From: Micractinium sp. NFX-FRZ
Taxonomy: Eukaryota > Chlorophyta > Trebouxiophyceae > Chlorellales > Chlorellaceae
DNA length: 64,000 bases
Reading direction: 5' to 3'
Assembly: GCA_029339195.1 (NCBI GenBank)
Contig: JAPTJF010000257.1
Coordinates: forward strand, 1-64,000
A program made the position numbers and the translations under genes. Shown here piece by piece: positions 21,938 to 35,615 of this stretch (its first letter is position 1; the number at the start of each line of letters is the position of its first letter). The notes beneath the pieces are model-generated. The model was not told the DNA's origin. It made no database searches and saw only the letters and a program-made list of their open reading frames with translations.

Positions 21938-22617
21938 GGAGGCATCGACTGCAGGAAAGGGCAGGCGGAGGCAATGCGGAGGCACTGCTGCGCGGCGCGG
22001 CGGCACCAGCCCCTTGCTGTGGCTGTGCTGTCACCCCATGTGTGCCTGACCGTGGTTTGGCACACCCCAAAGTCTGCACTGATCCCAACATGTCTCGGTG
22101 TCACTGGCTCGGTGTCACCATTTTGCAGACCTCTTCCCGCCCTCGAGCTCAACCCCTGCGGCCTGGCTGGCCCAGCCAGCCAGCGCCCGCCTCGCACAGT
22201 TCCTTCATCAAAGCTACAAACTCCATTGCTCTCCCCCTACTCAGTCCCATGAGACCGCTGCTGGCTCCCCGTGGACTTGAAATGCAATTGATTGATGGAT
22301 TGACTGTAGCTGTACACCGAAAGTTTGTTACAGGAGCAGGAGGTGTACAGGCGAGGCAACCAGTAGGAGCAGGGTGCCAGCATCGATCAAGCATTTCTAC
22401 AGCCTGCCACCTTCTCGTCAACCATCTAAATCAACGATGCTATCAAAGCAGTTTATGCAACGGGCCGACCATTGTACAGAGCAGCAGGGTGCCAGCCAGG
22501 TATGCAGGAAAGCGATGCGGCAAGCACGGTACAGGATGAGTGAGCACAAGGGCAGCTGCCAGGCAGGAGGGGTGGTCCACCCAAAAAGCAGAAAGCAAAA
22601 CGTCGCTGGCGCTCCCG
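21938..22617. other. Convergent intergenic region with 3' UTRs
   Basis: 680 bases between the MYND stop and the stop of the next minus-strand gene. TTACA at 22328-22332 (TGTAA on the minus strand) is a likely poly(A) element for the minus gene, about 290 bases past its stop. No other feature seen. Confidence 0.5.
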
Positions 22618-24901
22618 CTAGCGCTCCCGCTCCTTCTCAGGCTGCCGCTCCTGCCGCTTTGGCAGCTCCTGCCGCTTCGGCAGCTCCTGCTGGTGCGGCG
22701 GCGGCGGGGCCAGGGGCTGCCGCTGGCGCTGCGCCCACTGCTGCGCCCGCTCCCGCCGCCGGCGGTCAAATTCCTCCAGCTCAGCACGCGCCTCACGCGA
22801 CCGCTCTTCCAGGTACTTCCTGCCCAGGTGGGTGGAAGGCATGCGGGACCATGTCGGACAACAAGCTCAGGACAGGGCGGCAAGGGCGGGTTTGGCACGG
22901 CAGCCAAGGCGTGCAGCGAGCAGCAATGCACAGGTGTGACCCACAGCCCCGCTCCGCAGCACAGGAGCGGTCCTGGTGTCCCCACAGATGCACGCACACA
23001 CCAACCAAGCAACCAAGCAACAACCTTACAAGCAAAGCTAGGTGCCCACCTGTCGGGCCGCCGCCTGCGCGCGTCCTCTGCGCTGCGGGAGCGCTCGCTC
23101 ACCTCGTCCCCCAGCCTCGCACTGCAGCGGCGCAGGGGAGCACACAGGCAGACGGACAGATAAGCAGGCGTGCAGGCGGGCGGGCAGGTGGGTGCGCAGG
23201 GCAGACAAGCCTGCAGGCACGCAGGCAGGCGGGCAGGTGGGTGCACAGTCAGGCAGGCAAGCGGGCAGGGAGGGGTCGAGGTGGGTCACCTGTAGCGCCC
23301 CAGCGAGCGTATGGCCAGCGGGATGCCGGCCAGCAGGCGGCGCAGCACCGAGGGCAGCTCAACTTCCACCGGCTCCGTCTGGGCCACGCGCTCCACCTGC
23401 GGCACGGGAGCACAGACACACACAGTGTGCAGTGACGCAGAGAGGCGTGCCTTGGTGACTTGAGAGATGAGCAGGTTGAGTGAAAGAGCAGCACCGTGGG
23501 CAGCTCAACCTCAGCTAGATCTTTCTGGACCAGGCGCTCCAACTGCGGCACGGGAGCAAGGCAACCGTACAAAGGAGGGATAACCATTGGTAACAATCGA
23601 ACAGACAAGACAAGTGGAGGCGCAGCACTCTTACAACGCACACAAACTGACCGTGGAAAGCAGCCCACAGTTCACATGTGCATGCAAGTTACGGCCCGCC
23701 CGTACTTGCGGTGCACAGCCCGCGGCCCGCCTGTGCATGCAATTCACAGCTTGCCTGTGCGTTCAGGAGTTCACAGCCCACAGACCGCAGCCCACAGCCC
23801 ACCTGTACATGCAGTATGCCGACCAGCAGTGAGGCCAGGGCAAAGCCGTCCAGCTCGAAGCCGTTGGCGAGGTAGGGGAGGGCGTAGATGAAGGCGAGGG
23901 AGTAGTAGAGGGTGGAGGAGTCGTCGTCGTCCAGGGCGGCAAACACCCAGGCCTGCGGGGGACAGGGATAAATATGGGCGTCAAGTGGTTACCACCTTGT
24001 CCAGAGGTGGCAGGGGGCAGGCCAGTAGAGGTGGAGGAATCGTTGTCAGCTTCAAATCAGGCATGAAGGGTCCCGCACAGTGTTCCCCCCGCCCACACCC
24101 CCACCCCCAGGCCTCACCATCGGATTGACAAAGGGCAGCACGCTCAGCACGCCCATCACGCTCCACCGGATGTTCTCTGCACAGGTGGGGATGGCAAGCA
24201 GGTTTATTATTATTGCTGCCGGGGGGAGCAGGCAGAGGAGCCGGCAACCCCCGTTTGATCCGCGGTTACCCTCGAGCCCCAACCACCCGGGTGCTCCTTG
24301 AGCCACACCTCCTTTCCCGCCCTTCCTCTCCTTTTGCGCAGTAGCTGCCACCTGGATCCCACAACCTGCACAACCACTGCTCCTTCTCCCCACCCGCACC
24401 TGTGCTGTCCTCATCGCTGGGCGTCACATAACGCCGCTCATTCCGCTCCAGGCTCTCGCCCGTCAGGATGGGCAGCGCTGAGAACCCCAGGCCCAGCAGG
24501 AGCGCAATGCCGCACCCCGTCTGCAGGCTGCTGTACAGGTCGGGCGGCAGGCTCCACAGCCCCGCCTGCGGGCGCAGCACGCTGCCGTGGGCGGGCCGCC
24601 GCGCCTGGCCGGGCAGCTGGCTGCGCAGGAGCGGGAGCGGCGGCGGGGTAGCCAGGAGCTGCCCAGCTGCGTGCGCGGCTGGAATTTGCCTTGAATATTG
24701 CTTCCGAGATGTTCGAGGGGCGCTGTAGGCTGCACGAGGCTGTGTGCTTGCCAGGCTGATGTCGCAAACCCTGCGGCACGCGCAGGCAGCGGCGGGCGGT
24801 TGCCGGGCCGCTGCGGGCAGGATTGCTGGCATAGGCATCCTCGGTCGCGAAGAGCACGGCGCAAGGCTGCCCAAGAGCCTCCCTCGGCGCAAGTCGATCA
24901 C
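22618..24901 (-). CDS. Uncharacterised multi-pass membrane protein, probably plastid-targeted
   Basis: Exons 24901-24400, 24176-24118, 23952-23803, 23396-23290, 23121-23050, 22819-22618; 363 aa, every junction in phase. The first ~60 residues are rich in Ala, Arg and Ser with few acidic residues (MIDLRRGRLLGSLAPCSSRP), like a chloroplast transit peptide. Hydrophobic segments follow at GCGIALLLGLGFSALPIL, VMGVLSVLPFVNPMAWVFAA, LYYSLAFIYALPYLANGF and FALASLLVGILHV, suggesting four membrane spans. The C-terminal part is charged coiled-coil (KYLEERSREARAELEEFDRR) ending in two KRQELP repeats. I cannot name the family; the pattern resembles small plastid envelope or thylakoid proteins shared by algae and plants, but that is inference. 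The intron upstream of exon 4 carries a decayed copy of that exon's 5' half. Confidence 0.82.
23145..23270 (+). repeat. GCAGGCGGGCGGGCAGGTG-type intronic simple repeat
   Basis: Imperfect tandem units built from GCAGGC, GGGCAGGTGGGTGC and ACAGGCAGGC fill the intron between exons 23121-23050 and 23396-23290. At least two ~45-base units starting CAGGCGGGCGGGCAGGTGGG and CAGGCGGGCAGGTGGGTGCA can be aligned. Confidence 0.8.
23488..23556 (-). repeat. Echo of exon 23396-23290 in its upstream intron, still open
   Basis: On the minus strand this copy reads CAACTTGGAGCGCC-like sequence coding LERLVQKDLAEVELPTVL, against VERVAQTEPVEVELPSVL in the real exon, and it retains the CCGTGCCGCAG acceptor. The similarity covers about 70 bases including the intron side of the splice site. 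The copy stays in frame through the matching part but runs into unrelated sequence, with no obvious donor at the equivalent position. Confidence 0.82.
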
Positions 24902-25427
24902 TCCGTAGTCTTTGGGGCTGGCCAGCTTGACGCACGGGGCCTCCCGAAGCAGGGTTTGAAACTGAAATGCGGTCAGACAGCACCGGGCGAGGGGTGTGTC
25001 CTCACATTAGATTAGTACCTGTGTACAGGGCGACTGCCGGGCGGCGCCGCACACACACCTACTTCCACTTTAGTTCCTCCCTTGTTGAACACAACTTTTT
25101 TCATTTGTTTGCCTTGCAGCAAGGCAGGGCGGGGGTGGCCCCAAGCCGACACATTCTCGATTGGCAGGGCGGTGGGCATGGCAATGCTAGCGGGGAAGGG
25201 TGGTGTGTGTACACAAAATGCGAGGGAGCAAGTGGGGGGAGGAGGGGAGCGCAGAAGGCGGGGGGAGAGAGGATGGAATACAGGGGCGGCGACACGGATG
25301 TGACGCACACCCAAAAGGTGCAGGGGCGTGATGTGAACCCTACAGGGGGGTCCCTGACGCATCGGAGGGTATCCATGGACAGGAGGGGCCGCAGAGGGCA
25401 GGCGGGGAGGGAGGTGCCCGCTCTTGC

Positions 25428-25460
<33 letters not shown>

Positions 25461-25613
25461 AGAAGGCACGGTGCAGTGCACAGCAGCAGCCGACCTGCAT
25501 CGACTGCCAGCACTCAACAGCAGCCGGCTTGGTTGCCACATGGTGCTGCCGGCTGTGCAGCGCCTTCAGCAGCAGCGCCCAGCAGTAACCGGCTGCGTGC
25601 GCCACGGCAGCGC
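24902..25613. other. Tandem intergenic region with CTG microsatellite
   Basis: Contains the promoter of the 22618-24901 gene and the 3' end of RAB7 (both minus strand). A CTG-triplet run at 25425-25460, interrupted by one CTA, is the main feature. No extra gene supported. Confidence 0.5.
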
Positions 25614-28422
<2,809 letters not shown>

Positions 28423-28663
28423 GGTGGCGACCTAGAGACTACAAGGAGGGCCTGTCTGATCGCGGGGAGGCGCCGGAACCACCGGGATGCCTGGGAGATC
28501 TGGTATTGGGCTGGCGGAGCCTGGAGACGCGTGGAGCAGCGAGATGCCCTGGGCGGCAGGGGCAAGTTTAGCACAGCAGGCCTTCCACAGCACAGCAGGC
28601 CCTCCACCTGTGAATCTCAGCCAAACCTGCTCAAGCTGTCGCATTTCATTCCCCTCATCGGAA
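28423..28663. promoter_or_regulatory. Short bidirectional promoter, RAB7 (-) / EF-hand gene (+)
   Basis: Only 241 bases separate the two divergent start codons, so the core promoters and both 5' UTRs must share this stretch. A CACAGCAGGCC unit is repeated in tandem near 28573-28600. No TATA-like element stands out. Confidence 0.5.
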
Positions 28664-31600
28664 ATGCAGGCTGTGCGACTGACTTGCAAGTCATTGCGCG
28701 CCTGCCCGGCGCTGCCAGCGCGCAGGCCGCTTCGCTGCCGCCGCCTGGTGGTGGCTGCAGCCGAGCAGCCGCCCCAGAACGATGGTCCCGAGCCGGGAAA
28801 GGACGTATCCGAGGCCAGGCAACGGCGGATGGACGAGCTGAAGAGCAGCCTGAAGCGTATGGTGCGCCCGCCGCACCGCCCGCTCACCCGCCTTCCTCTG
28901 CACGCTCACCTCCTTCTCTCCGTCACCTTTTCTCTGTCCTTCCGATGCTCTCTGTGATGCCCACCACTCGTACGCATTGCTGGCCCCACACTGCCGCTCG
29001 ATGCTGCAGGGGATTGACAAGGAGACAGCGCAGCGCATCCTGGCCATCTGGCGCAAGAGCGGCGCCGCCTCCCCCGAGGGCCTGCGCAAGCTCTTCCTCA
29101 AGCGCTCCATCTCCCGCAGCCAGCAGATCGGGCTGCAGCTGCTGGTCGACGCCGCCTCTGGAGCGGGGGCCTTCTACGCCGCCAGGGTGGGTGGCAGCAG
29201 GGGCGGCGGGCAGGGCAAGGAGAGGCGCGGGGCAAGGAGACGGGGGGGCAGCACGGGCGGAATGGAGTGTTCACAGCCTGGTGCGCGCATCGGGCCGTTG
29301 TGGCTTGGTAGCAGGCGCTCGCAAGGAACAGCGCCATCTGCATGTCGCTCATGGTCATGCACCTTTTAGAGTCAGCCGCCAAGCCGGCCACGTCCCCCCT
29401 CCCACCCCGCACCATACCGCCTCACTTTGCACAAACCCTGCCCTCTGCCCTCTGCCCTCGCAGACGATCACCCCTGAGCAGCTGGGCACCTGGGCACTGT
29501 CTGCCAAGGCGGTCATGTACTTCATCAGCATGTACCTCTGGATCGGGGCCTCTTTTGAGTTCTTCTCACTCCTGGCCCTGGCCTATGCCGCCGTCAAGTG
29601 AGAGCTGCTTCTGTATATGGGTGGGAGCTGCTCCACCTGTTTGTGTGCCTCTCTGCCGTTGCCTGCCATGACCCCTTTCGCTGGCGGAACCTTGCCCACG
29701 CTGCAGGCAGGTGCTGCTCGCCGCAGCGTGCTTGGGTGCAGAGGGGGAGCTGGGGAATGTGTGCTGTGCTGCTGGGTATGCTGTGGTCGTACAGCATGCC
29801 GCTGCTGCCACGCCACACCTCCCTCACCCTCACCGCCCCCTGCCCCTCACCCTTTGTTTGTTCCCAAGCAGGGCCTCCACCCACGCCGACGCCTTTCACT
29901 GCTAACCACAACCGCACCCTTGACTCCCTCGCCCACACCATCTCTCGCGTCCCTGTTTTGCTTCCACGGTGCAGGTACTCCACCAACGCCGACGCCTTTC
30001 TCATTGCGGTGCAAGACATTGCGGGGGCCTCTTCGGGCCTGTCTGTCGTTGACCAGGCCAAGAAGGCGGTCAACATTGTCAAGGTCAGTCAGAGCAGCTG
30101 AGGGGCAGGCGGTGATTGTAGACATGGGGGCAGGAACCGTCAGTGGGGGTTGCGGTGTCAGCGGGGGTGGGTAGGGCAGGACCAGGCCTCCAGGCGGCCG
30201 GTGATGTCGAGGCGCGTGTATTTGCGGGTGCAGGAAGCGGTGGGCCGTGTGGCAGAGCAGGGCAGGGTGCATGTGTTGTCAGCGCAGGGCGGGGTTGCAC
30301 CATGCCAAGAAGGCATCCAACATCGCCTGTAAGGTGTGGGGTGGGCAGGGCAGGGCAGGAAGGGCAGGGACAACTCTTGCAGGCGACAGCCGTGTGACAC
30401 TCAGCTGCACGTGCCCACCCCACCCGCAACCACCCTCAACCCCGCAGGTGCTGCAAGCCCTGGACCAGATCCGTGACCTGCTCAAGGTGGGCATGCTGTG
30501 CTGTGCATGCTGTGCGTGCTGTGCTGCGCTGTGCTGACAGGCTGAGCTGCTGTGCTGAGCCGTCGCATGGTGGGTTGTGGGTTGTGTTGCGGTTACGCAG
30601 AGGCGGCCCTGCTGCGGCGGGCAGCGGCCTGGATAGCCACACAAGGTTAGAGGCAGCGGGCTGGATAGACAACACGCCAGGGCACGCTTCCACCGCTAGT
30701 GCCCCTATCATCCCAGCCACCGGCCCGGCACCGGCTGTGCGCCACCATGCCACCCGCCCATCCGCACCTGCTTCCACTTTACCAGCCTTGAACGGCAATT
30801 TTGTTGTGCCTGTTTGCACCCGGGCATGTACTGTGGTGCACCCGCCCATGCCCACCATAATCTCGGTGCCTTCTGCAGGGCGTCTCTTCCAGGAGCGAGA
30901 CGTTCCGTCCCTTGTGGGCAGGTACTGCCGTTCACCTAACCATGCCTACCTTGTCTGTACCTCTGTGCCCTTGCCTGCAGGGCGGCTCCTCTGAGAGCGA
31001 GACCTTCTTTGCCAACCTGGGCGTGTACCTGACGCTAGAGCGGGCGCAGCGGCTGTACGGCTTTGAGGCGGCACGGCACGGGCTGGACGATGCACAGGCG
31101 GCACAGATTGCCACCGTGTTTGCGCAGGTGGGTGGGCCTGGATGCAGGGGGACGGTGCTGTCACCTGGGCAGAGGGAGGCGCATGCTGGACGATGCCGAG
31201 GCGGCGCAGATTGCCACCGTGTTTGCGCGGGTGAGTCGGCCCGGAATTGGGGGTTGTATTGGAGGGAGGCGGTGCAGGCCATTCCCTGCACGAGATCCGC
31301 TCCCCTCATCCATCATCCCTCATGCACCGCAACTCCCCTCCCCTGCCTGCTTGCGCCTCCTCCTCTTCCTTCCAGTACGACGCCAACGACGACGGCTTCA
31401 TCTCCCTGGCCGAGTTCCGGGATCTGTGCCGGGAGAGCGTGGGGGCGGAGCTGAGCACGGAGGAGGTGCAGGCGGCCTTCGACCTGCTGGATGTCGGTGA
31501 GTTGCAGCCCAGGATTTCCGGGGACATAGAGAGGGGTGTGTGAGCGACGGTGGTGGGGAGGAGGTGCCGGTGGTGTACAACCTGCCAGGTGTTGGTGCAT

Positions 31601-31882
31601 GACACCCCGTGTGCATCACATGGCTTGTACGAAAGGATGAAATGAAGGGGGCAACCAGCCTTTTTGCCCTTGCATTGCGCGACATTGCCTTGTGCTGCCC
31701 CACCTTTCATGCCTGTCACTTTGTTGCTCACCCTCGCAGACAACAGCGGCGCCCTGGACTTTGGGGAGTGGGTGGAGTGGTTTGTCCAGAAGCAGCGGCA
31801 GTTTGGGTGGAAGGACGGCATGCAGCCGCCAGCGCCTGCCAGCATGAAGGTTGGCGCAGACACTACTTCTGGCGACAGCTGA
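28664..31882 (+). CDS. EF-hand calcium-binding membrane protein, probably plastid-targeted
   Basis: Exons 28664-28861, 29010-29186, 29464-29597, 29975-30083, 30448-30486, 30981-31127, 31376-31496, 31740-31882; 355 aa, all phases close. The N terminus (MQAVRLTCKSLRACPALPAR, then RRPLRCRRLVVAAAEQ) looks like a chloroplast transit peptide. A strongly hydrophobic stretch, AVMYFISMYLWIGASFEFFS plus LLALAYAAV, is a membrane segment. Near the C terminus are two canonical EF-hand loops, DANDDGFISLAEF and DVDNSGALDFGEW, with acidic ligands at positions 1, 3, 5 and 12. A helix before them (ARHGLDDAQAAQIATVFAQ) completes the pair. The combination suggests a calcium-responsive plastid envelope or thylakoid protein; I cannot name the family. 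Introns carry four echoes of flanking exons. Confidence 0.85.
29861..31242 (+). repeat. Four exon-edge echoes in the EF-hand gene
   Basis: 29861-29900 copies the start of the exon at 29975 (shared CCACGCCGACGCCTTTC; original CAACGCCGACGCCTTTC). 30301-30336 copies the end of the exon ending 30083 (GCCAAGAAGGC, ATCCAACAT, AAGGT). 30873-30913 copies the start of the exon at 30981 (CTGCAGGGCG, GAGCGAGACGTTCC). 31184-31242 copies the end of the exon ending 31127 through the donor, sharing CAGATTGCCACCGTGTTTGC preceded by GCTGGACGATGC. Confidence 0.88.
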
Positions 31883-32311
31883 GAGGGCCCGCCAACCAGC
31901 GGCGTCACGGCAGGCCGCCGCATATTGGGCAGCCTCCCTTGTTCCCTTCTTCCGCCTCCCTCCCGCTCCTGCCCAACATGGGACGGCACGCACCAGCCCG
32001 CCATACAGCACTGAACGAAACAACAGCGTGGCAGACCACTTGACTAGATCACGCTGTCGAAACCTGCCTTCGAGCCTACCCAACAACCAAAATTGAAACC
32101 CGCACACTCACCCTTGCCTCCCCACCTCCCTTCTCAAGCAAAGCAGCCCCTGCCACCATTTCGTTTCGAGCCCGACCGCTATCTGTTGTACTCTGCCCCG
32201 TGCATGTTGCTGCCCATGTGTAACTGCTGAACATTCTTCGACGTAACAGGCAGACATGGAGTGGCGAGCACAGAACTGCGGCTTTCCACCAAAAGGCTAA
32301 AGAAAATTGAG
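31883..32311. other. Convergent intergenic region with 3' UTRs
   Basis: 429 bases between two stops. TGTAA at 32218-32222 is a plausible poly(A) element for the plus-strand EF-hand gene, 336 bases past its stop, leaving only about 90 bases before the stop of the minus-strand gene; the transcripts probably overlap. No gene seen. Confidence 0.5.
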
Positions 32312-35300
32312 TCACGTCAGTCTGCCTGGTAGTGCCGCTCCTGCCCCTGCTGTTGCTGCTCCTCCTGTCACCTGGCCTGCTGCCTGGGGAAAGAGCCGTC
32401 GATAGCAGGCATAGCAGAGCACTTGAGGCTCCTGCCCAGCTGTCGCCAGCTGCTGCTGCCGCTGTGCCGCTGCCGCCAGGCTGTCCTCGCCCGGCGGCCG
32501 CAGTGCGGCTGCCTCCCCTGCCTCATCCCGCTCCTGCTGACTGGAGGCGGGCCCTGCTCCTGCTGCTCCTCCGCCGCCTCCTCCTGCTCCTCCTCGCCCC
32601 GCCGAGCCGCTGCTGTTGCCCGCCGCTGCTGCCGCCGCCGTGCCGTCCCCGCCGCCTGGCGGCAGCATGCCTGGCTGCAGCACCACAAACACCTTCCCTC
32701 CCAGCCGCAAGTGGCAGTGGGGGCATGCCCGGTCCTCTCCCACTGTCACGTGCTGCGACTGCGCATCGCACATCGCTCCCGCTGCCACTGCCAGCCGTGC
32801 GCGGTGCAGGTTCTTCACCATGCAGCCCTGCCGCCGGCGGTGCAGGCGGTCGCGCAGCATGGGGCCCAGCACGGCGGCGGCAGAGGCCAGGGGCATGCCG
32901 GGGGGCAGCGCCTGCAGCACTTCCTGAGGGTCCAAGTAGTCGCCTGCACCAGCGGCAGACGCAGGGGGGGAATGCAGTCATGTCAAAAGAAGGATGGGAG
33001 ACGATGTTGTAAGTGAGGAGGGGCGGCGCCTGCAGCACGACCCCGAACATCTGGGTGCTCGGTTGCCTGCAGGATGGCGCAAGCAGCAGCAGCAATGCAT
33101 GCAAGTCTGTGGGGCAGGCAAGTCGGCGCCCAAACAACTTTCTTTTTGATGCTTGTGAGGTGCCGGGGGCGGGGTTTGGTCGGCATCTTAGTGCAGGGGC
33201 TGGCTGGCGTGGGATAGGAATAGGGAGGCAGGCAGATGACAGAGCCTGCCCCGCAGCCATGGCAGTGCCACCAAACGCCCCCCTTTCCTGCCATGCTGCC
33301 TTGACCAGCCACCCACTGCCATCCCCGCTGCCGCCTCCGCTCAGCCACCCACCGTCCTCTCACTAGTCTCTCCACCCACCTGCCAGCCCCACCCCATTTG
33401 CATCCACCCCCACCCCAGCCACCCACCTAGTGCGGTGATGAGGTAGCAAGCATCATCCCAGCGTGGCTCCAGCCCCGGCCCGGGGTCCAGCACCAAGTGC
33501 AGCAGCGCGCGGTAGTCTGCTGGCGCCAGGTGGGCGCGTGCGTACGCCACGGCGGCCGCCACGTCATGCAGCGTCAGCGCCAGCAGGTGCATCGCAGCCA
33601 TGTGGTCGCCCACCTGGCATGGGGGCGGGATGATGGGGTGCCAGGCAGGTGTATGTGTGGGAGGGTGCGGCAGGGAGGCAGTCGGAACAACACAGCACCT
33701 CCAGCCCCAGGCCACATAACAGGCTGAGACAGTTGCAGCACACGGCAAGCCTGGCAGACGAGAGCGCAGCAAAGCAGGCACGCAGCCCAATCCAGTGCAC
33801 GCTGTGTGCGCTAATCTTGAGATGCAATGCAACCCTAACCAGCTCCTTTACCAGCCCTGTGCCCGCTGCGCCTACTATGCCCCCCCATGCTCTCCCACGC
33901 TGAGCCCTGCTGTGGTCCCTCACCTTGGAGTGCACCACCACCAGCTCCTCCACCAGCCCAGTGCCCGCCAGAATTCTCAGCACAGCATCTGCGTCGTAGA
34001 AAGCAGACTGCTGCAGGTGGCCCCGCAGGCGCAAGCGCATGGCCTGCACAGGGGTGGCCCCCGGCCACGGATCCAGGCTGCCCCCGCTGACCAGCGCGGC
34101 TGTAGTAGTGCGCGAGAGGCGGCGGCGGCCCAGGGCGCTGGCAGTGCGCGGCACCACGCTGCCGCCCTTGCCGCCGCCGCCAGTGCCTGCTTCGCTGGCA
34201 CGCCGGCTGATGCTGAGGCTGCGTGCTGCAGAGGCGCTGCTGCCGGGCGGGGCTGCGGTCCTCAGCTCTGGGCCGGCTCGGAAGATGGCCGCCACCAGCT
34301 GAGTGGCCAGCTCTGTGTGCAGTGCCGGGTCCCCCGCTGCTGCTGCAGCCCCCGCTGTGCCCGCTGTGCCTGCTGTGCCTGCTGCCTCCAACTCAACCAG
34401 GTGTGCCAGGTACTGCCACCGCACATCCGACTCTTCTGGCAGCAGCGGCAGCACCGCCGCCGGCGTCAGGCGGCGCGCCGTCAGCACGTCCAGTGCCGCC
34501 GGCTGGCTGGCGGCCAGAAGCCAAGGGATGTATCCAACCAGCGTGCTCTCTGGGCAGGCGGCTGGGTCACGGAGCAGCGCGGCTGCCGACTCAATGGCTT
34601 CCCGGCGCTCTGCCGCCTGCAGGGCGGGGTCTGCTGGCGCCGCCAGCTGGCCGTCGGCCACCTGGCGCCACATGTGCAGCGCCACGTCGGCGTGCCCATG
34701 CGCGGCGTGCAGCGTGGCCAGCGCGTGGTGCCATTGCTCCGCCTGCACAAGCGCAATGCAAGAGAGGGGCGTTGGGTGAATTTGTTGGGTACATTTGTTA
34801 GAGGGTACCCAAGCACTCCACAGCGTGCGCAGGAAGGCCAGCCAGCAGGGGGCAGCAGAGTGGGCAGTTGAGCAGATGTCCAACACCACGAGACGCATCA
34901 GCACACCTAGCAGACCCGGCACAGTCACGCGCATGCCCCACCCGGCACGCACCTGCAGCCGCGGCTGCACGCTGGGCACGTGCGCCTGGTTGGGCACCGC
35001 ACAGAAGGCCGCCACCTGACGCGCATCTCCCAGGTCGGCCAGCAGCAGAAGCAGGAGGGTGTCCACGCCCGGCAGGCAGCCCACCCCTTCCAGCATGCGG
35101 ACCTGGGGCAGGGGCAGGGCAGGGAGGGCAGGGCAGCAGCAGGATGGCACAGGTGGAGGGGCCAATGTAAGCAGCGCGAGGGAGGGGCATGGAGCAATGC
35201 GTGTCTCCCTCTGTTGACTCATCCCCCGCCTCCCCTCTCACATGGTTTGGTGAGGCTTGGCCCACCCGGAACAGATACAGAGCCTGGCACACTTGCTTGG

Positions 35301-35576
35301 CCAGGCTTGACTGCGCCCAGCCCTCGCATGTCTGCCACTGCTCACTCTTCAGCCCCCATTTTCAGCAGAGGCACAGTCCCCCGCTTCCCCTGACATCCTC
35401 CTTGCCAGACCCTCACCCGGAACAAGAACTGTGCCAGGCTCTCCCACGCCTGCCGCTGCAGCCGCCGCCGCGCCGGGTCCTCCTGCTGCCGCTGCTGTGT
35501 GACAACGTACTCTCCAGTTGTGGCAGGCAGCTGCTGCGTGGCACCGTTCTGGGGCACACGCAGCCCCGACTCTGCC

Positions 35577-35615
<39 letters not shown>

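Noticed and set aside
22374..23435. 353-codon plus-strand open frame opposite the membrane-protein gene
   Set aside because: Antisense to well-supported exons, with composition driven by Ala/Pro/Gly and intronic repeats.
33564..35222. 552-codon open frame on the minus strand read as a single exon
   Set aside because: It reads through two introns. The conserved VPS3-like segments inside it have proper GT-AG borders and phases that require splicing, and the intervening sequence is not protein-like.
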